A stretch of DNA of 34,334 bases from Clostridium sp. (GTDB taxonomy: Bacteria > Cyanobacteriota > Vampirovibrionia > Gastranaerophilales > Gastranaerophilaceae), in contig JAHALR010000015.1 of NCBI GenBank assembly GCA_018362895.1, forward strand, positions 1-34,334. The letters run 5' to 3'. Both the position numbers and the translations under genes were made by a program. This document shows positions 14,509 through 23,033 of the stretch, in pieces. The first letter of the stretch is position 1. Each line of letters begins with the position of its first letter. The notes beneath the pieces were generated by a model. The model saw nothing but the letters and a program-made list of their open reading frames with translations. It had not been told where the DNA came from and did not search any database.

Positions 14509-14865
14509 ATGTCTATCCAAGCAGTAAACATGACAGCAAACTGTGCATCTTGCGGTCCTAAAAAACGTGTAAACTTCGGTGATACGCCGAAAGTAAAAAA
14601 TGAAGGCGGAGCAGGTAAAGCCATTGCCTCTACATTTATTACCGGTCTCGGTCAAATGTGTGACGGAAGAACAAAAACAGGTGTGAAAATGCTTGGAGCA
14701 GAACTGGGATTTGAAATTGTCAGCGGTGCTCTCACAATGCTCGGTATGGCAGCAAAAAGCAAAATAGGCTCTGCGGCTGCTATCGGCGGTGCTGTTGTTG
14801 CCGGTTTCGGAGCTTTGGCAACAAAAATCTACTCTATTGTTGATGCTTACAAAGGCGGAAAATAG
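14509..14865 (+). CDS. Small membrane protein with N-terminal FG motif
   Basis: 118 aa. The N-terminal 30 residues include a Cys pair (CASC) and an RVNFGDTP motif like those of the proteins at 2645 and 7855. Two hydrophobic segments follow (FEIVSGALTMLGMAA and AAAIGGAVVAGFGALATKI) with a charged GLGQMCDGRTKTGVKML hairpin before them, reminiscent of the G-x-G-Q-x-x-x-G-x-x-x-x-G motif of TM2-like small membrane proteins. The family assignment is a resemblance only. GAAGGAAA precedes the ATG by about 9 nt. It has its own promoter and a strong terminator, so it is a single-gene transcript. Confidence 0.7.
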   Translation: MSIQAVNMTANCASCGPKKRVNFGDTPKVKNEGGAGKAIASTFITGLGQMCDGRTKTGVKMLGAELGFEIVSGALTMLGMAAKSKIGSAAAIGGAVVAGFGALATKIYSIVDAYKGGK

Positions 14866-14879
14866 ACTTTAATGTTTAT

Positions 14880-14922
14880 AAAAAAAGCCCGCTCCTTTGT
14901 CCAATCAGGAGCGGGTCTTTTT
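14880..14922. terminator. Bidirectional intrinsic terminator
   Basis: CCCGCTCCT (14888-14896) and AGGAGCGGG (14907-14915) form a perfect 9-bp GC-rich stem with a 10-nt loop. T-runs follow on both strands, so it serves both the gene at 14509 and the convergent ABC-F gene. Confidence 0.9.
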
Positions 14923-14923
14923 G

Positions 14924-16552
14924 CTATTTTTTGACTGCTGATTTGTACAGCATTTCACGTTTCTTTTTCATTTCAGGGTTCATCATATATTCTTCATATT
15001 TGTAATGAGACTCTATCCAGCCGTTTGGCGAGATTTCGATGATTCTGTCAGCCACGGTTTGAATAAACTGATGATCCTGAGAGGTGAAAAGAACTGTTCC
15101 GTTGAAATCAATTAAGGAGTTGTTTAAAGCTGTGATTGCTTCAAGATCAAGGTGGTTTGTCGGCTCGTCAAATATGAGCACGTTGGATTCCGCAATCATC
15201 ATCTTTGCCAGCATACAGCGGACTTTTTCGCCCCCTGAAAGCACGTTTGCGCTTTTTTCTGATTCTTCACCCGTGAAGAGCATTCTGCCCAGATAGCCTC
15301 TGATAAAGCTTATATGCTGTTCTTCGGAATACTGTCTGAGCCAGTCTATCAGGCTGATGTTTGTGTCAAAATATGCGTTGTTGTCTTTTGGAAAATATGA
15401 ACGTGTTGCAGTGACACCCCATTCAACTTTGCCCGAATCAGGCTCAAGCTCCCCTGCGAGAATTTGAAAAAGAGTTGTGACAACAAGCGGATCTTTGCTT
15501 ATGAAAGCAATTTTGTCGCCTTTGTATACATCCATTGAAAAATTCTTGATAAGAAGCTCACCGTCAATTGTTTTGTTGAGCTTTTCCACGTGGAGAACGT
15601 CTTTGCCGGGCATTTTTTGATAGTTAAATCTGATTCTCGGGAATTTTCTTGAAGATGGTTTTATGTCTTCAAGAGTGAGTTTGTCGAGCATGTTTTTTCT
15701 TGAAGTTGCCTGTGCTGCTTTTGATGCGTTGGCACTGAATCTTGCGATGAAGGTTTTCAGCTCTTCAATTTTTTCTTCTGTCTTTTTGTTTTGTTCTTCT
15801 TTTTGTTTTTGAATCAGCTGGCTCGCCTGTGCCCAGAAAGAGTAGTTCCCTGTGTAGAGCTGAATGTTTTTGTAATCTATGTCGGCAATATGAGTGCAAA
15901 CATTGTCCAAGAAATTTCTGTCGTGCGAAACCACGATGACGAGGTTTTGGAAGTTAATCAAAAACTCTTCCAGCCACTTGATAGTTGAGATGTCGAGGTG
16001 GTTTGTCGGCTCGTCAAGAAGCAATATGTCAGGGTTTCCGAAAAGTGCTTGAGCAAGAAGAACTCTGACCTTTTCACTTCCTGAAAGTTCGCTCATAAGC
16101 TGGTAGTGTTTTTCGTCTTCGATTCCCAAATCACTCAAAAGGGTAGCAGCCATTGACTCAGCCTGCCAGCCGTCGAGTTCGGCGAATTCTGTTTCGAGTT
16201 CAGAAACTTTCATTCCGTCTTCGTCGTTGAAATCTGGTTTTGCATACAAAGCTTCTTTCTCTTTCATTACGTCATAGAGTCTTTTGTGACCCATAATTAC
16301 TGTGTCTATTACCGTAAAGTTATCATAGGCAAAGTGATCCTGTTTCAAAACAGCAATTCTCAAACCTTTGGGAATATGGACTTCACCCGAGGTGGGTTCA
16401 ATGTCTCCTGAAATCACTCTTAAAAGCGTAGATTTTCCCGCACCGTTTGCGCCTATTACTCCGTAGCAGTGTCCGGGCAAAAATTTTATGTTTATGTTTT
16501 CAAATAAAGTCTGGCTTCCAAAGCGGACTGTCAGTTTGTTTGTTGTAATCAT
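14924..16552 (-). CDS. ABC-F ATPase, YbiT/YkpA-like
   Basis: 542 aa with two fused ATP-binding cassettes and no membrane segment, as in ABC-F proteins that act on the ribosome (translation or antibiotic-target factors). NBD1 is intact: Walker A GANGAGKST near 36, signature LSGSEKVRV near 156, Walker B LLLDEPTNHLD near 178 and the SHDR switch. The linker carries ANASKAAQATSRKNMLDKL, the YbiT-like stretch. NBD2 has a degenerate Walker A (AFISKDPLVVTTL, no G-K-S/T) but keeps LSGGEKVRC and the FDEPTNHLD Walker B; its switch reads SQDH. GGAAG lies about 8 nt before ATG; TATAAT is at 16578-16583 (minus). It diverges from polA. Confidence 0.92.
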   Translation of the reverse strand: MITTNKLTVRFGSQTLFENINIKFLPGHCYGVIGANGAGKSTLLRVISGDIEPTSGEVHIPKGLRIAVLKQDHFAYDNFTVIDTVIMGHKRLYDVMKEKEALYAKPDFNDEDGMKVSELETEFAELDGWQAESMAATLLSDLGIEDEKHYQLMSELSGSEKVRVLLAQALFGNPDILLLDEPTNHLDISTIKWLEEFLINFQNLVIVVSHDRNFLDNVCTHIADIDYKNIQLYTGNYSFWAQASQLIQKQKEEQNKKTEEKIEELKTFIARFSANASKAAQATSRKNMLDKLTLEDIKPSSRKFPRIRFNYQKMPGKDVLHVEKLNKTIDGELLIKNFSMDVYKGDKIAFISKDPLVVTTLFQILAGELEPDSGKVEWGVTATRSYFPKDNNAYFDTNISLIDWLRQYSEEQHISFIRGYLGRMLFTGEESEKSANVLSGGEKVRCMLAKMMIAESNVLIFDEPTNHLDLEAITALNNSLIDFNGTVLFTSQDHQFIQTVADRIIEISPNGWIESHYKYEEYMMNPEMKKKREMLYKSAVKK

Positions 16553-16656
16553 TTTCGGCTTCCGTATTTTCTAAACTATTATATATCTTTGCATAAATAT
16601 GTGTGAAATCAAAAACAGCCTTTTTGCTTCAAACTATGCACGAAATACTTTGTATG

Positions 16657-16665
16657 TGCTAATAT
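16657..16665 (+). promoter_or_regulatory. Possible extended -10 promoter of polA
   Basis: TGC followed by TAATAT (16660-16665) lies 30 nt before the polA ATG. No convincing -35 box is seen, so this rests on the extended -10 alone. Confidence 0.35.
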
Positions 16666-16695
16666 TTAATAAAAAGAAAATCGGGGTGGTATTTA

Positions 16696-19695
16696 ATGGA
16701 CGATAAAAAGACACTAATTTTGATAGACGGTCATGCACTGGCTTTTCGAAGCTATTTTGCACTTGAGCGCACAGGCATGAAAACCTCTGAAAAAGAACCG
16801 ACCTGGGCGGTCTTTGGATTTTTTAAGGCAATCTTTGACCTCTTGAAGAATCCAAGAATAAATCCCGATTGCATCTGTGTTGCGTTTGATGTGGGACATC
16901 AGACTTTTCGCGTTGAAAAATACGAGGAATACAAAGCAAACAGGGAATCTATGCCTGATAACATGAGAAGCCAGATGGGGCTTATTATGGAAGGGCTAAA
17001 TGCTTTTAATATCCCGATTTATACAAAAGAAGGCTTTGAGGCTGATGACGTAATCGGAACTATCGCAAAAAAAGCTTCTGCTCTGGGTCACAGAACTATT
17101 ATCCTCACAGGTGATCAGGATGCTTTCCAGCTGATTGACAGGGAAGGCAGCGTGAGTGTTTTGATTCCTTCAAAGGGCGAACTCATAGACTATGACTGGG
17201 CAAGAGTTTATAACAAACTGGGCGTTTATCCCGATCAGGTTATAGATTATAAAGCCTTAAGAGGGGATACGTCGGACAACATTCCCGGTATTCGCGGCAT
17301 CGGTGAAAAAACAGCCGTAAAGCTTCTGGATAGATTCCAAACACTTGATAATGTGCTGTCTAATATCGATGATGTGGATGGAAAATCACTTAAGGAGAAG
17401 TTGAAAAACGGTGTGGAAATGGCAAAATTAAGCTATTTCCTTGCAACGATAAAATGTGATGTCGATATTGATTTTGACTTTGAAAAAACAAAACTCGATA
17501 TGCCGGATGTGGATGCGGTTTCTGCTTTTTTGAAAAGGGTGCAGTTCTTTAGCTTTTTAAAGAATCTTCCTGAAATTCTAAGACCTTTTACTGTGTGTTC
17601 AATCGCTTCAAGAGAGGTTTTGTCCGTTGATTCGGCAGAACAAAAAAAACAACAAATGCTGGATCAAAAACTCATAGACTTTGTGAGCCTGAAAGACGGT
17701 TCAAAGGCTGAAACAAAAAAAGAAAAAACTGAAAATTCCGCAACGCCAAAAACTCAAGAATCTGCTTCGGGACAGCTGGGTTTGTTTGCTCAAATGCCCG
17801 AATTAACCTCATCAGAAGAAGAAAAGCCTGTTTGTAAAATTCATAACGAGGCAAAATGTATAACAAATGAGGAGGATTTTGAAGAACTTCTGTCGGAATT
17901 GAAAAAGCAAACCTTGATTTCTGTTGACACTGAAACCACATCTGTCAACGCTTTGGAGGCTGACCTTGTCGGGGTTTCGGTTGCTTTTAACCCGGAAATC
18001 AAGGCAAAAGACGGAAAAGTTGTGCTCACCGGCAAAGAAGGACAAACAAAATCTTTTTATATTCCTGTTTTTCATAAAGTCGGTGACCAGCTTGAAATGA
18101 ACTATGTTTTAGAAAAGCTGAAACCTGTGTTTGAGGACGGGAAAATTTTCAAAACCTTTCAGAACTGTAAATATGAAATCAATGCGCTTCGCAAATATAA
18201 CGTGGGTTTCGAGGGGATAATCTTTGATACAATGCTTGCCAGCTATGTGAATGACCCGTCAAGAAAACACGGGCTTAAGGTTCAGGCTGCTGAAAATCTT
18301 GACTATTTTATGACTGAGATTGATGAGCTTATAGGCAAAGGCAAAAATCAGATTACAATGGATGATGTGCCGATTGAAGAGGCCTCTGACTATGCGTGCG
18401 ACGATGCTTTTGTGACACTGGAGCTTACAAAATATTGGATGGAAAAACTTGATGAAGACTCCTTGAAGCTCCTTTATGACATTGAGGTTCCAACAGCAAT
18501 CGTTCTGGCTCAAATGGAAGCAAACGGCGTTTCACTTGATACGGATTATCTGAGCGGACTTTCAAAAGAGCTTAATGAAAATCTTTATCAAATAGAAGAA
18601 AATGTCTATACTCTTGCCGGTGAAAAATTCAACCTCAATTCTCCAAAACAGGTGGGAGAAATTTTGTATGACAAACTCCAAATACAGCCCAAAGGCAAAA
18701 AACGCGGTGCAAAGAAACCTTCAACCGATGCTAAGGTGCTTGAGGAACTTGCAGGTGAATATGAAATAGCAAAGTATCTTCTTGAATACAGACACTATTC
18801 GAAAATGAAATCGACCTATGTTGATGCACTTCCCGATCTTATCAGCCCGACTGACAGGAAGCTTCATACAAGCTATAACCAGACGGCTACGGTCACGGGG
18901 CGTTTGTCTTCGTCTAATCCGAATCTTCAAAACATTCCGGTGCGCACAAAACTCGGAAATCGCATAAGAAAAGCCTTTGTTCCGGAGGATAAAAACTCTC
19001 AGGTGCTTTTGTCTGCCGACTACTCACAGATTGAGCTGAGACTTCTTGCTCATGTTTGCGGGGATGAAAACCTCATTAAGGCATTTAATTCAGGCGAAGA
19101 CATCCATACAGAAACTGCCGCAAAGGTCTTTGAAGTTCCTCTGAGTGAAGTTACAAAAGAAATGAGAAGCAGAGCAAAGGCTGTAAACTTTGGCATTGTG
19201 TACGGACAGACACGCTGGGGGCTGGCTTCGTCTCTTGGGATTTCAAGCGAAGAGGCTCAGATGTTTATAGACAAATATTTTCTTACTTACCCGAAGGTAA
19301 AAGAGTACATGGACAATGCTGTTCAGGATGCTTACCGCTTTGGGTATGCTCGTACAATTTACGGAAGAAAAAGGTATCTTCTGGACGAGTTGACAAGCTC
19401 AAACCACAACATAAAAGAGTTTGCCCAAAGAGCCGCAATAAACAGCCCTCTTCAGGGTGCTGCTGCTGATTTGATAAAAATGGCAATGATTGAGCTTTCA
19501 AAAAAACTTGAACAAAACAAGCTGAAATCCACAATGATAATGCAGGTTCATGATGAATTGATTCTTCAGGCTTACAAGGATGAACTCGATGTTGTGAAAA
19601 AACTTTTGAAAGAAGCGATGGAACTGGGGCAGCCGCTGAAAGTGCCTCTTGTCATTGATTTTGCTTGCGGTTCTTCATGGATGGAGGAAGAATAA
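16696..19695 (+). CDS. polA: DNA polymerase I
   Basis: 999 aa with all three Pol I domains: a 5'-nuclease at residues 1-300 (LILIDGHALAFRSYFAL, GFEADDVIG, RGDTSDNIPGIRGIGEKTA), a 3'-5' exonuclease domain starting near 395 (VDTETTS near 412), and the polymerase with motif A DYSQIELRLLAH near 775, motif B RSRAKAVNFGIVYG near 825 and motif C MQVHDELIL near 950. In exonuclease motif II, QNCKYEINAL has Glu where E. coli Pol I has the catalytic Asp424. It repairs gaps and removes RNA primers. An 85-residue linker rich in Lys/Glu/Ser separates nuclease and exonuclease. GGGGTGGT lies before ATG. It overlaps the next gene by one base. Confidence 0.96.
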   Translation: MDDKKTLILIDGHALAFRSYFALERTGMKTSEKEPTWAVFGFFKAIFDLLKNPRINPDCICVAFDVGHQTFRVEKYEEYKANRESMPDNMRSQMGLIMEGLNAFNIPIYTKEGFEADDVIGTIAKKASALGHRTIILTGDQDAFQLIDREGSVSVLIPSKGELIDYDWARVYNKLGVYPDQVIDYKALRGDTSDNIPGIRGIGEKTAVKLLDRFQTLDNVLSNIDDVDGKSLKEKLKNGVEMAKLSYFLATIKCDVDIDFDFEKTKLDMPDVDAVSAFLKRVQFFSFLKNLPEILRPFTVCSIASREVLSVDSAEQKKQQMLDQKLIDFVSLKDGSKAETKKEKTENSATPKTQESASGQLGLFAQMPELTSSEEEKPVCKIHNEAKCITNEEDFEELLSELKKQTLISVDTETTSVNALEADLVGVSVAFNPEIKAKDGKVVLTGKEGQTKSFYIPVFHKVGDQLEMNYVLEKLKPVFEDGKIFKTFQNCKYEINALRKYNVGFEGIIFDTMLASYVNDPSRKHGLKVQAAENLDYFMTEIDELIGKGKNQITMDDVPIEEASDYACDDAFVTLELTKYWMEKLDEDSLKLLYDIEVPTAIVLAQMEANGVSLDTDYLSGLSKELNENLYQIEENVYTLAGEKFNLNSPKQVGEILYDKLQIQPKGKKRGAKKPSTDAKVLEELAGEYEIAKYLLEYRHYSKMKSTYVDALPDLISPTDRKLHTSYNQTATVTGRLSSSNPNLQNIPVRTKLGNRIRKAFVPEDKNSQVLLSADYSQIELRLLAHVCGDENLIKAFNSGEDIHTETAAKVFEVPLSEVTKEMRSRAKAVNFGIVYGQTRWGLASSLGISSEEAQMFIDKYFLTYPKVKEYMDNAVQDAYRFGYARTIYGRKRYLLDELTSSNHNIKEFAQRAAINSPLQGAAADLIKMAMIELSKKLEQNKLKSTMIMQVHDELILQAYKDELDVVKKLLKEAMELGQPLKVPLVIDFACGSSWMEEE

Positions 19696-20123
19696 TGAAA
19701 AAACTTTCTTTAACAATTTTGGCAGCGGTTTTTATGCTTACAGGTTTGAAGGTGTTTGCAGCAGATCAGCTTGAAAGTTCCTATGCTCAGACAGCTGCAA
19801 AGGCATCTGTTGATTATACAAGCTATAAAAACTGCATAAGACTTTATAAACTCCCGTCTAAAAAATTGTTCTTCCTTGCATTATCTTCAGTGAATGCAAA
19901 CAAGTTTGAGATTCTTGAAATGCAATCAAGAAACGGATATATTCTTTTTAAAGCGGAGGGCAAGGAGTTTCTTCTTGATGTTCTCGGAAAAGATAAAAAT
20001 TATACATATTTGAAACTCACGCCGGGTAATAACAATTACTATTTTTCACCTTCCATTGTGCAAAAGATTTTTAATTATATAGATGTGAATTTTAATGCCG
20101 AGGTCAAAGAGCTTAAGTTCTAG
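19695..20123 (+). CDS. Hypothetical secreted protein
   Basis: 142 aa beginning with a clear signal peptide (MKKLSLTILAAVFMLTGLKV, then FAA at the cleavage site near residue 23). The mature part is small, with alternating strands (KFEILEMQSRNGYILFKAE) and no Cys or known motif. The ATG overlaps the last base of the polA stop (TAATG) and has GGAGGAAG just upstream inside polA, so translation is coupled to polA. Why a secreted protein is coupled to polA is not evident. Confidence 0.75.
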   Translation: MKKLSLTILAAVFMLTGLKVFAADQLESSYAQTAAKASVDYTSYKNCIRLYKLPSKKLFFLALSSVNANKFEILEMQSRNGYILFKAEGKEFLLDVLGKDKNYTYLKLTPGNNNYYFSPSIVQKIFNYIDVNFNAEVKELKF

Positions 20124-20130
20124 AATGTAA

Positions 20131-20156
20131 ATTTTTTATAAAATTTTATAAAAAAT
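20131..20156. repeat. 26-bp perfect AT palindrome
   Basis: The segment is its own reverse complement over all 26 bases (two arms of 13, all A/T). It follows the secreted protein gene by 7 nt and could form a cruciform or a weak A/U hairpin; a role is not known. Confidence 0.6.
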
Positions 20157-20192
20157 CTCTGTCATAACGCAAAAATATATCTTCAGGAGATA

Positions 20193-20221
20193 TTTACATA
20201 TTGTGAAGTTTACACTATTAT
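20193..20221 (+). promoter_or_regulatory. Promoter of the membrane protein/metallopeptidase operon
   Basis: TTTACA (20193-20198), 17-nt spacer, TATTAT (20216-20221). The predicted leader of about 50 nt includes a CCCT/AGGG pair. Confidence 0.55.
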
Positions 20222-20276
20222 ATAGTTCCCCCTGAAGGTTAATAGGGCTGGAATTAGGGATTGACAGGAAAAAATA

Positions 20277-21584
20277 TTGAATCAGATTAACACTAACCCG
20301 ACATTTGTTCATATCATGCCGAAGGTGAAACTTACACCTATCAAGCAAAAAACTCAGCAGGAAGAATTGCAGGAGATTATTCAGGCTCCTGACGACCCGC
20401 TTGCCAAATATCCGTTAAGAGCTTTCGGGTATTCAAACGAAGTAGGTGCAGCTGTTTCAGCAATGCCCGGATGGGGAAGAATCGCAGAAACCGCTTTGTG
20501 GGTGCCGGCTTTGATGTATCTCGGTGCTGATATTTATGACAAATATAAAAGAGGCAGAGACGGAAACTATTCAAAAGAGTCAGCAACAAAAGGTATGGAA
20601 CAGGCTGTGTTTCAGGCTCTTGCCAGTGTAATTCTGCCAACGGCCGCCGTAAAAATGGGTCAGGGTGTTGCAGGTCAGTTTGCAAAATTTGACGGTTCAA
20701 ACCTTAACGCAACTGTAAAAGAGGAACTGCTTGCAAAACTCGAGAAAGATTTTTCTAAAGCAAAATTCACCAAAGGTGACAGAGCTGACAGAAACGGTGT
20801 CTTTAAAACAGGAAAAGAATGGGTCTGGGAAAGAATAAACGACAGAACTTTCGGAAACCAGCTTCAAGATACAAAAGAAAAACTTAAAAATGAAAGCGTT
20901 TTTAGAAAAATCATCAAATTTTTCGGACATTCATCAGGCTATGATGCCACGGTCAAGGCAAACAGCGATGATGTTACAAAATATCTCAAAAACAAGGTCT
21001 TTGAAATATTTGAAAAACAAACGCTGATTGAAACGGGCACACTTGAAGACATCAAAAAAACAGGAAGTAAAAAATTCGTTGAGGCTTTCATAAAAGCGGA
21101 AAAGAATGCAGAAAAAAATTATCATCACCTTATTCAAACACGTCCGAATTTTATAATAGAAAAAATTCTCTCATCAGGTGAATTAAAATATGAAAATCTG
21201 AAAAATCTTATAGACACAGAATATCCGACCATTGATGCAAAAATAAATCTTGTTGCGGCCAGTGACAAGGGAAGAGAAATCTCCGCAAAACTTTTGAAAA
21301 AGCTTATGAATGATTCAAAAAACAAAGAGCTTATTGAAAATATTGCTAAAAAGGCTTCGATGTCTAATGAGATTATAAATAAATATATTCAATCTCGAAA
21401 ACTCAAAATGGGTCTTTTGAAAACTACCGGCGGTTTCATTGCTCTGGGACTTCTGGCTGTTCCTATTGATCATTTTGTTCATAAATATATAATCAAAAAA
21501 TTTCTTGAACCGGGTTTGGAAAATATGAAAAATCTTCAGTCAAAAATGTCTTTTAAACAGAGCAAAAAGGTTGATAAGGCATAA
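20277..21584 (+). CDS. Hypothetical membrane protein, cotranscribed with a putative metallopeptidase
   Basis: 435 aa, unfamiliar. The start is TTG with AGGA about 7 nt upstream. Hydrophobic stretches near residues 72-88 (TALWVPALMYLGADI), 115-135 (VFQALASVILPTAAVKM) and 385-402 (GGFIALGLLAVPIDHFV) may be membrane helices. The region between (140-380) is long, hydrophilic, Lys/Glu-rich and helical. An ERFGHSSGYD-like stretch (FFGHSSGYDATVK) is present but has no known meaning. The stop overlaps the start of the next gene by one base (TAATG), so the two are translationally coupled and may form a functional pair. Confidence 0.75.
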   Translation: MNQINTNPTFVHIMPKVKLTPIKQKTQQEELQEIIQAPDDPLAKYPLRAFGYSNEVGAAVSAMPGWGRIAETALWVPALMYLGADIYDKYKRGRDGNYSKESATKGMEQAVFQALASVILPTAAVKMGQGVAGQFAKFDGSNLNATVKEELLAKLEKDFSKAKFTKGDRADRNGVFKTGKEWVWERINDRTFGNQLQDTKEKLKNESVFRKIIKFFGHSSGYDATVKANSDDVTKYLKNKVFEIFEKQTLIETGTLEDIKKTGSKKFVEAFIKAEKNAEKNYHHLIQTRPNFIIEKILSSGELKYENLKNLIDTEYPTIDAKINLVAASDKGREISAKLLKKLMNDSKNKELIENIAKKASMSNEIINKYIQSRKLKMGLLKTTGGFIALGLLAVPIDHFVHKYIIKKFLEPGLENMKNLQSKMSFKQSKKVDKA

Positions 21585-22795
21585 TGATGTTAGATTCAAT
21601 CCTCAAATTGTCAATCTTTCGTGCTAACAGAGTGAAAACAGATTTTAAGATGTTGACAAAAACGCCGAAATCTCCGATTGAGCGTTTTAATCGGGAGCTT
21701 GATTTTTGGGCGGTGCCTGAAGAAGCAAAGTTTTTCAAAAACATCAGAGTAGGCAAAAAGAGTGACAGTGCTTTTTTCAGAGATATAACAAGCTTTTATG
21801 ACAAAGATAAAAAATTGATAAAAAGATGTATTTCAGGCTCTGATATTAATTATAAAATCAGACAGTACAAATATTCTTATGAAACCCCGAAATACAGAGA
21901 TATTTCTCCGCATGTAATATCAGGAAGAAAAATAACAACAAAAGAATATATAAAGGATAATCCGGATAAGAATATATGGGGAAAGTGGAAAACAACCTGT
22001 TATGAAGAACAGTTTGCTTACCATTTTTTTGAAGACCCGATGCGGATAAAAATTGCTACGAAACTTCATACAAACAAAGTGATTTATGACCTGGAGAATG
22101 AAGCAAAGCGTACCTGTGTTATGACTGAATATCCTAAAAACAAAGGCTATGAACCGAAATCCGCAAAAAAAGTTATGGGTTTTGAGATTGAAATGGTGAA
22201 TGGAATGCCTGAAATAAGAGGCTATGAGCAAACTCCTAACGTAAAAATTCCGTCTTGTGATGACTTTCTTGCTTACAGATTTTTAATGGGAGCGGAAAAA
22301 CAAGAGGCTTTAACCAGATATTTTCTTGCGCAAAAAAAACTTGATGACCTGGGAATAAGTGTTTATACAAATAAATCAAATGTCAGTCCCGATGCGATTG
22401 CCCATTTTGCTTCATACGGCCCCGAAATTTGCTGGCGAAGCGTTAATGCTGCAAGAGAGCCTGTGGTGACTGCTGCTCATGAAGTTGAACACGCCTGGCA
22501 ATATGCACAAATAGGCAGACTGGGTAAGGGGACAACCAATTATGAAAGAGACTGTTTGCGAAAATTCGGGGAAATTGCTGATGGAAAAGAACGTGAAGAG
22601 GCATATAAATACCTTGTTGCAAGTGAGAATTACCCTTCAAAAACCCAGATGAACTATCTTGAAAGTTACAAATCAAATTATCTTGAAAAAAAAGCAAGAA
22701 AAGCTGGTTCTGAAGCAGGAGAGATTTATAATGTCTTTAGGGAATTTCTCTGGAGACAGTTCAGGTTTCTTCCAAAAAACAACTATTATTTGTAG
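21584..22795 (+). CDS. Putative zinc metallopeptidase (HExxH)
   Basis: 403 aa. Residues 299-303 are HEVEH in the context TAAHEVEHAWQYAQIG, the zinc-binding helix of gluzincin/metzincin-like peptidases, with the catalytic Glu. A later helix, NYLEKKARKAGSEAGE near residue 365, is rich in Glu and could supply the third zinc ligand. The N-terminal 250 residues are basic, Lys/Tyr-rich and unfamiliar, and there is no signal peptide. No family is recognised with confidence. The ATG overlaps the upstream stop; an ATG three bases later is an alternative. Its last 35 bases overlap the convergent GIY-YIG gene. Confidence 0.65.
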   Translation: MMLDSILKLSIFRANRVKTDFKMLTKTPKSPIERFNRELDFWAVPEEAKFFKNIRVGKKSDSAFFRDITSFYDKDKKLIKRCISGSDINYKIRQYKYSYETPKYRDISPHVISGRKITTKEYIKDNPDKNIWGKWKTTCYEEQFAYHFFEDPMRIKIATKLHTNKVIYDLENEAKRTCVMTEYPKNKGYEPKSAKKVMGFEIEMVNGMPEIRGYEQTPNVKIPSCDDFLAYRFLMGAEKQEALTRYFLAQKKLDDLGISVYTNKSNVSPDAIAHFASYGPEICWRSVNAAREPVVTAAHEVEHAWQYAQIGRLGKGTTNYERDCLRKFGEIADGKEREEAYKYLVASENYPSKTQMNYLESYKSNYLEKKARKAGSEAGEIYNVFREFLWRQFRFLPKNNYYL

Positions 22796-23033
22796 AAATA
22801 AGCTGTTCTTTTTCTTTCCTTGTCAGGTGTTTGATTCGATATTCCTCCTTCATTGCTTCTGATTTTGTGTCGAATTGTTTTGTGTAAACAATTTTTAAAG
22901 GCTTGTGAGCACGTGTAAATTTTGCAGCGGTGCCGGATTTGTGTTTTTCAAATCTTTTTTCAACATCGTCTGTGTATCCGCAATACAACATATTATCAAC
23001 TGTGAGAATGATATATGTGAAAAATTTAGCCAT
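22761..23033 (-). CDS. GIY-YIG domain protein (UPF0213/YhbQ-like)
   Basis: About 90 aa from ATG 23033. The core is FTYIIL (the GIY-like strand), MLYCGYT (the YIG-like strand), then VEKRFEKHKSG and a conserved KFTRAHKPLKIVY, as in small single-domain GIY-YIG nucleases. The role of these proteins is not well known; many are thought to act on DNA or RNA ends. The start overlaps the last 8 bases of dusB (ATGGCTAA), indicating coupling. A TTG four codons earlier is an alternative. The 3' end overlaps the metallopeptidase gene tail to tail by 35 bp. Confidence 0.85.
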   Translation of the reverse strand: MAKFFTYIILTVDNMLYCGYTDDVEKRFEKHKSGTAAKFTRAHKPLKIVYTKQFDTKSEAMKEEYRIKHLTRKEKEQLISTNNSCFLEET

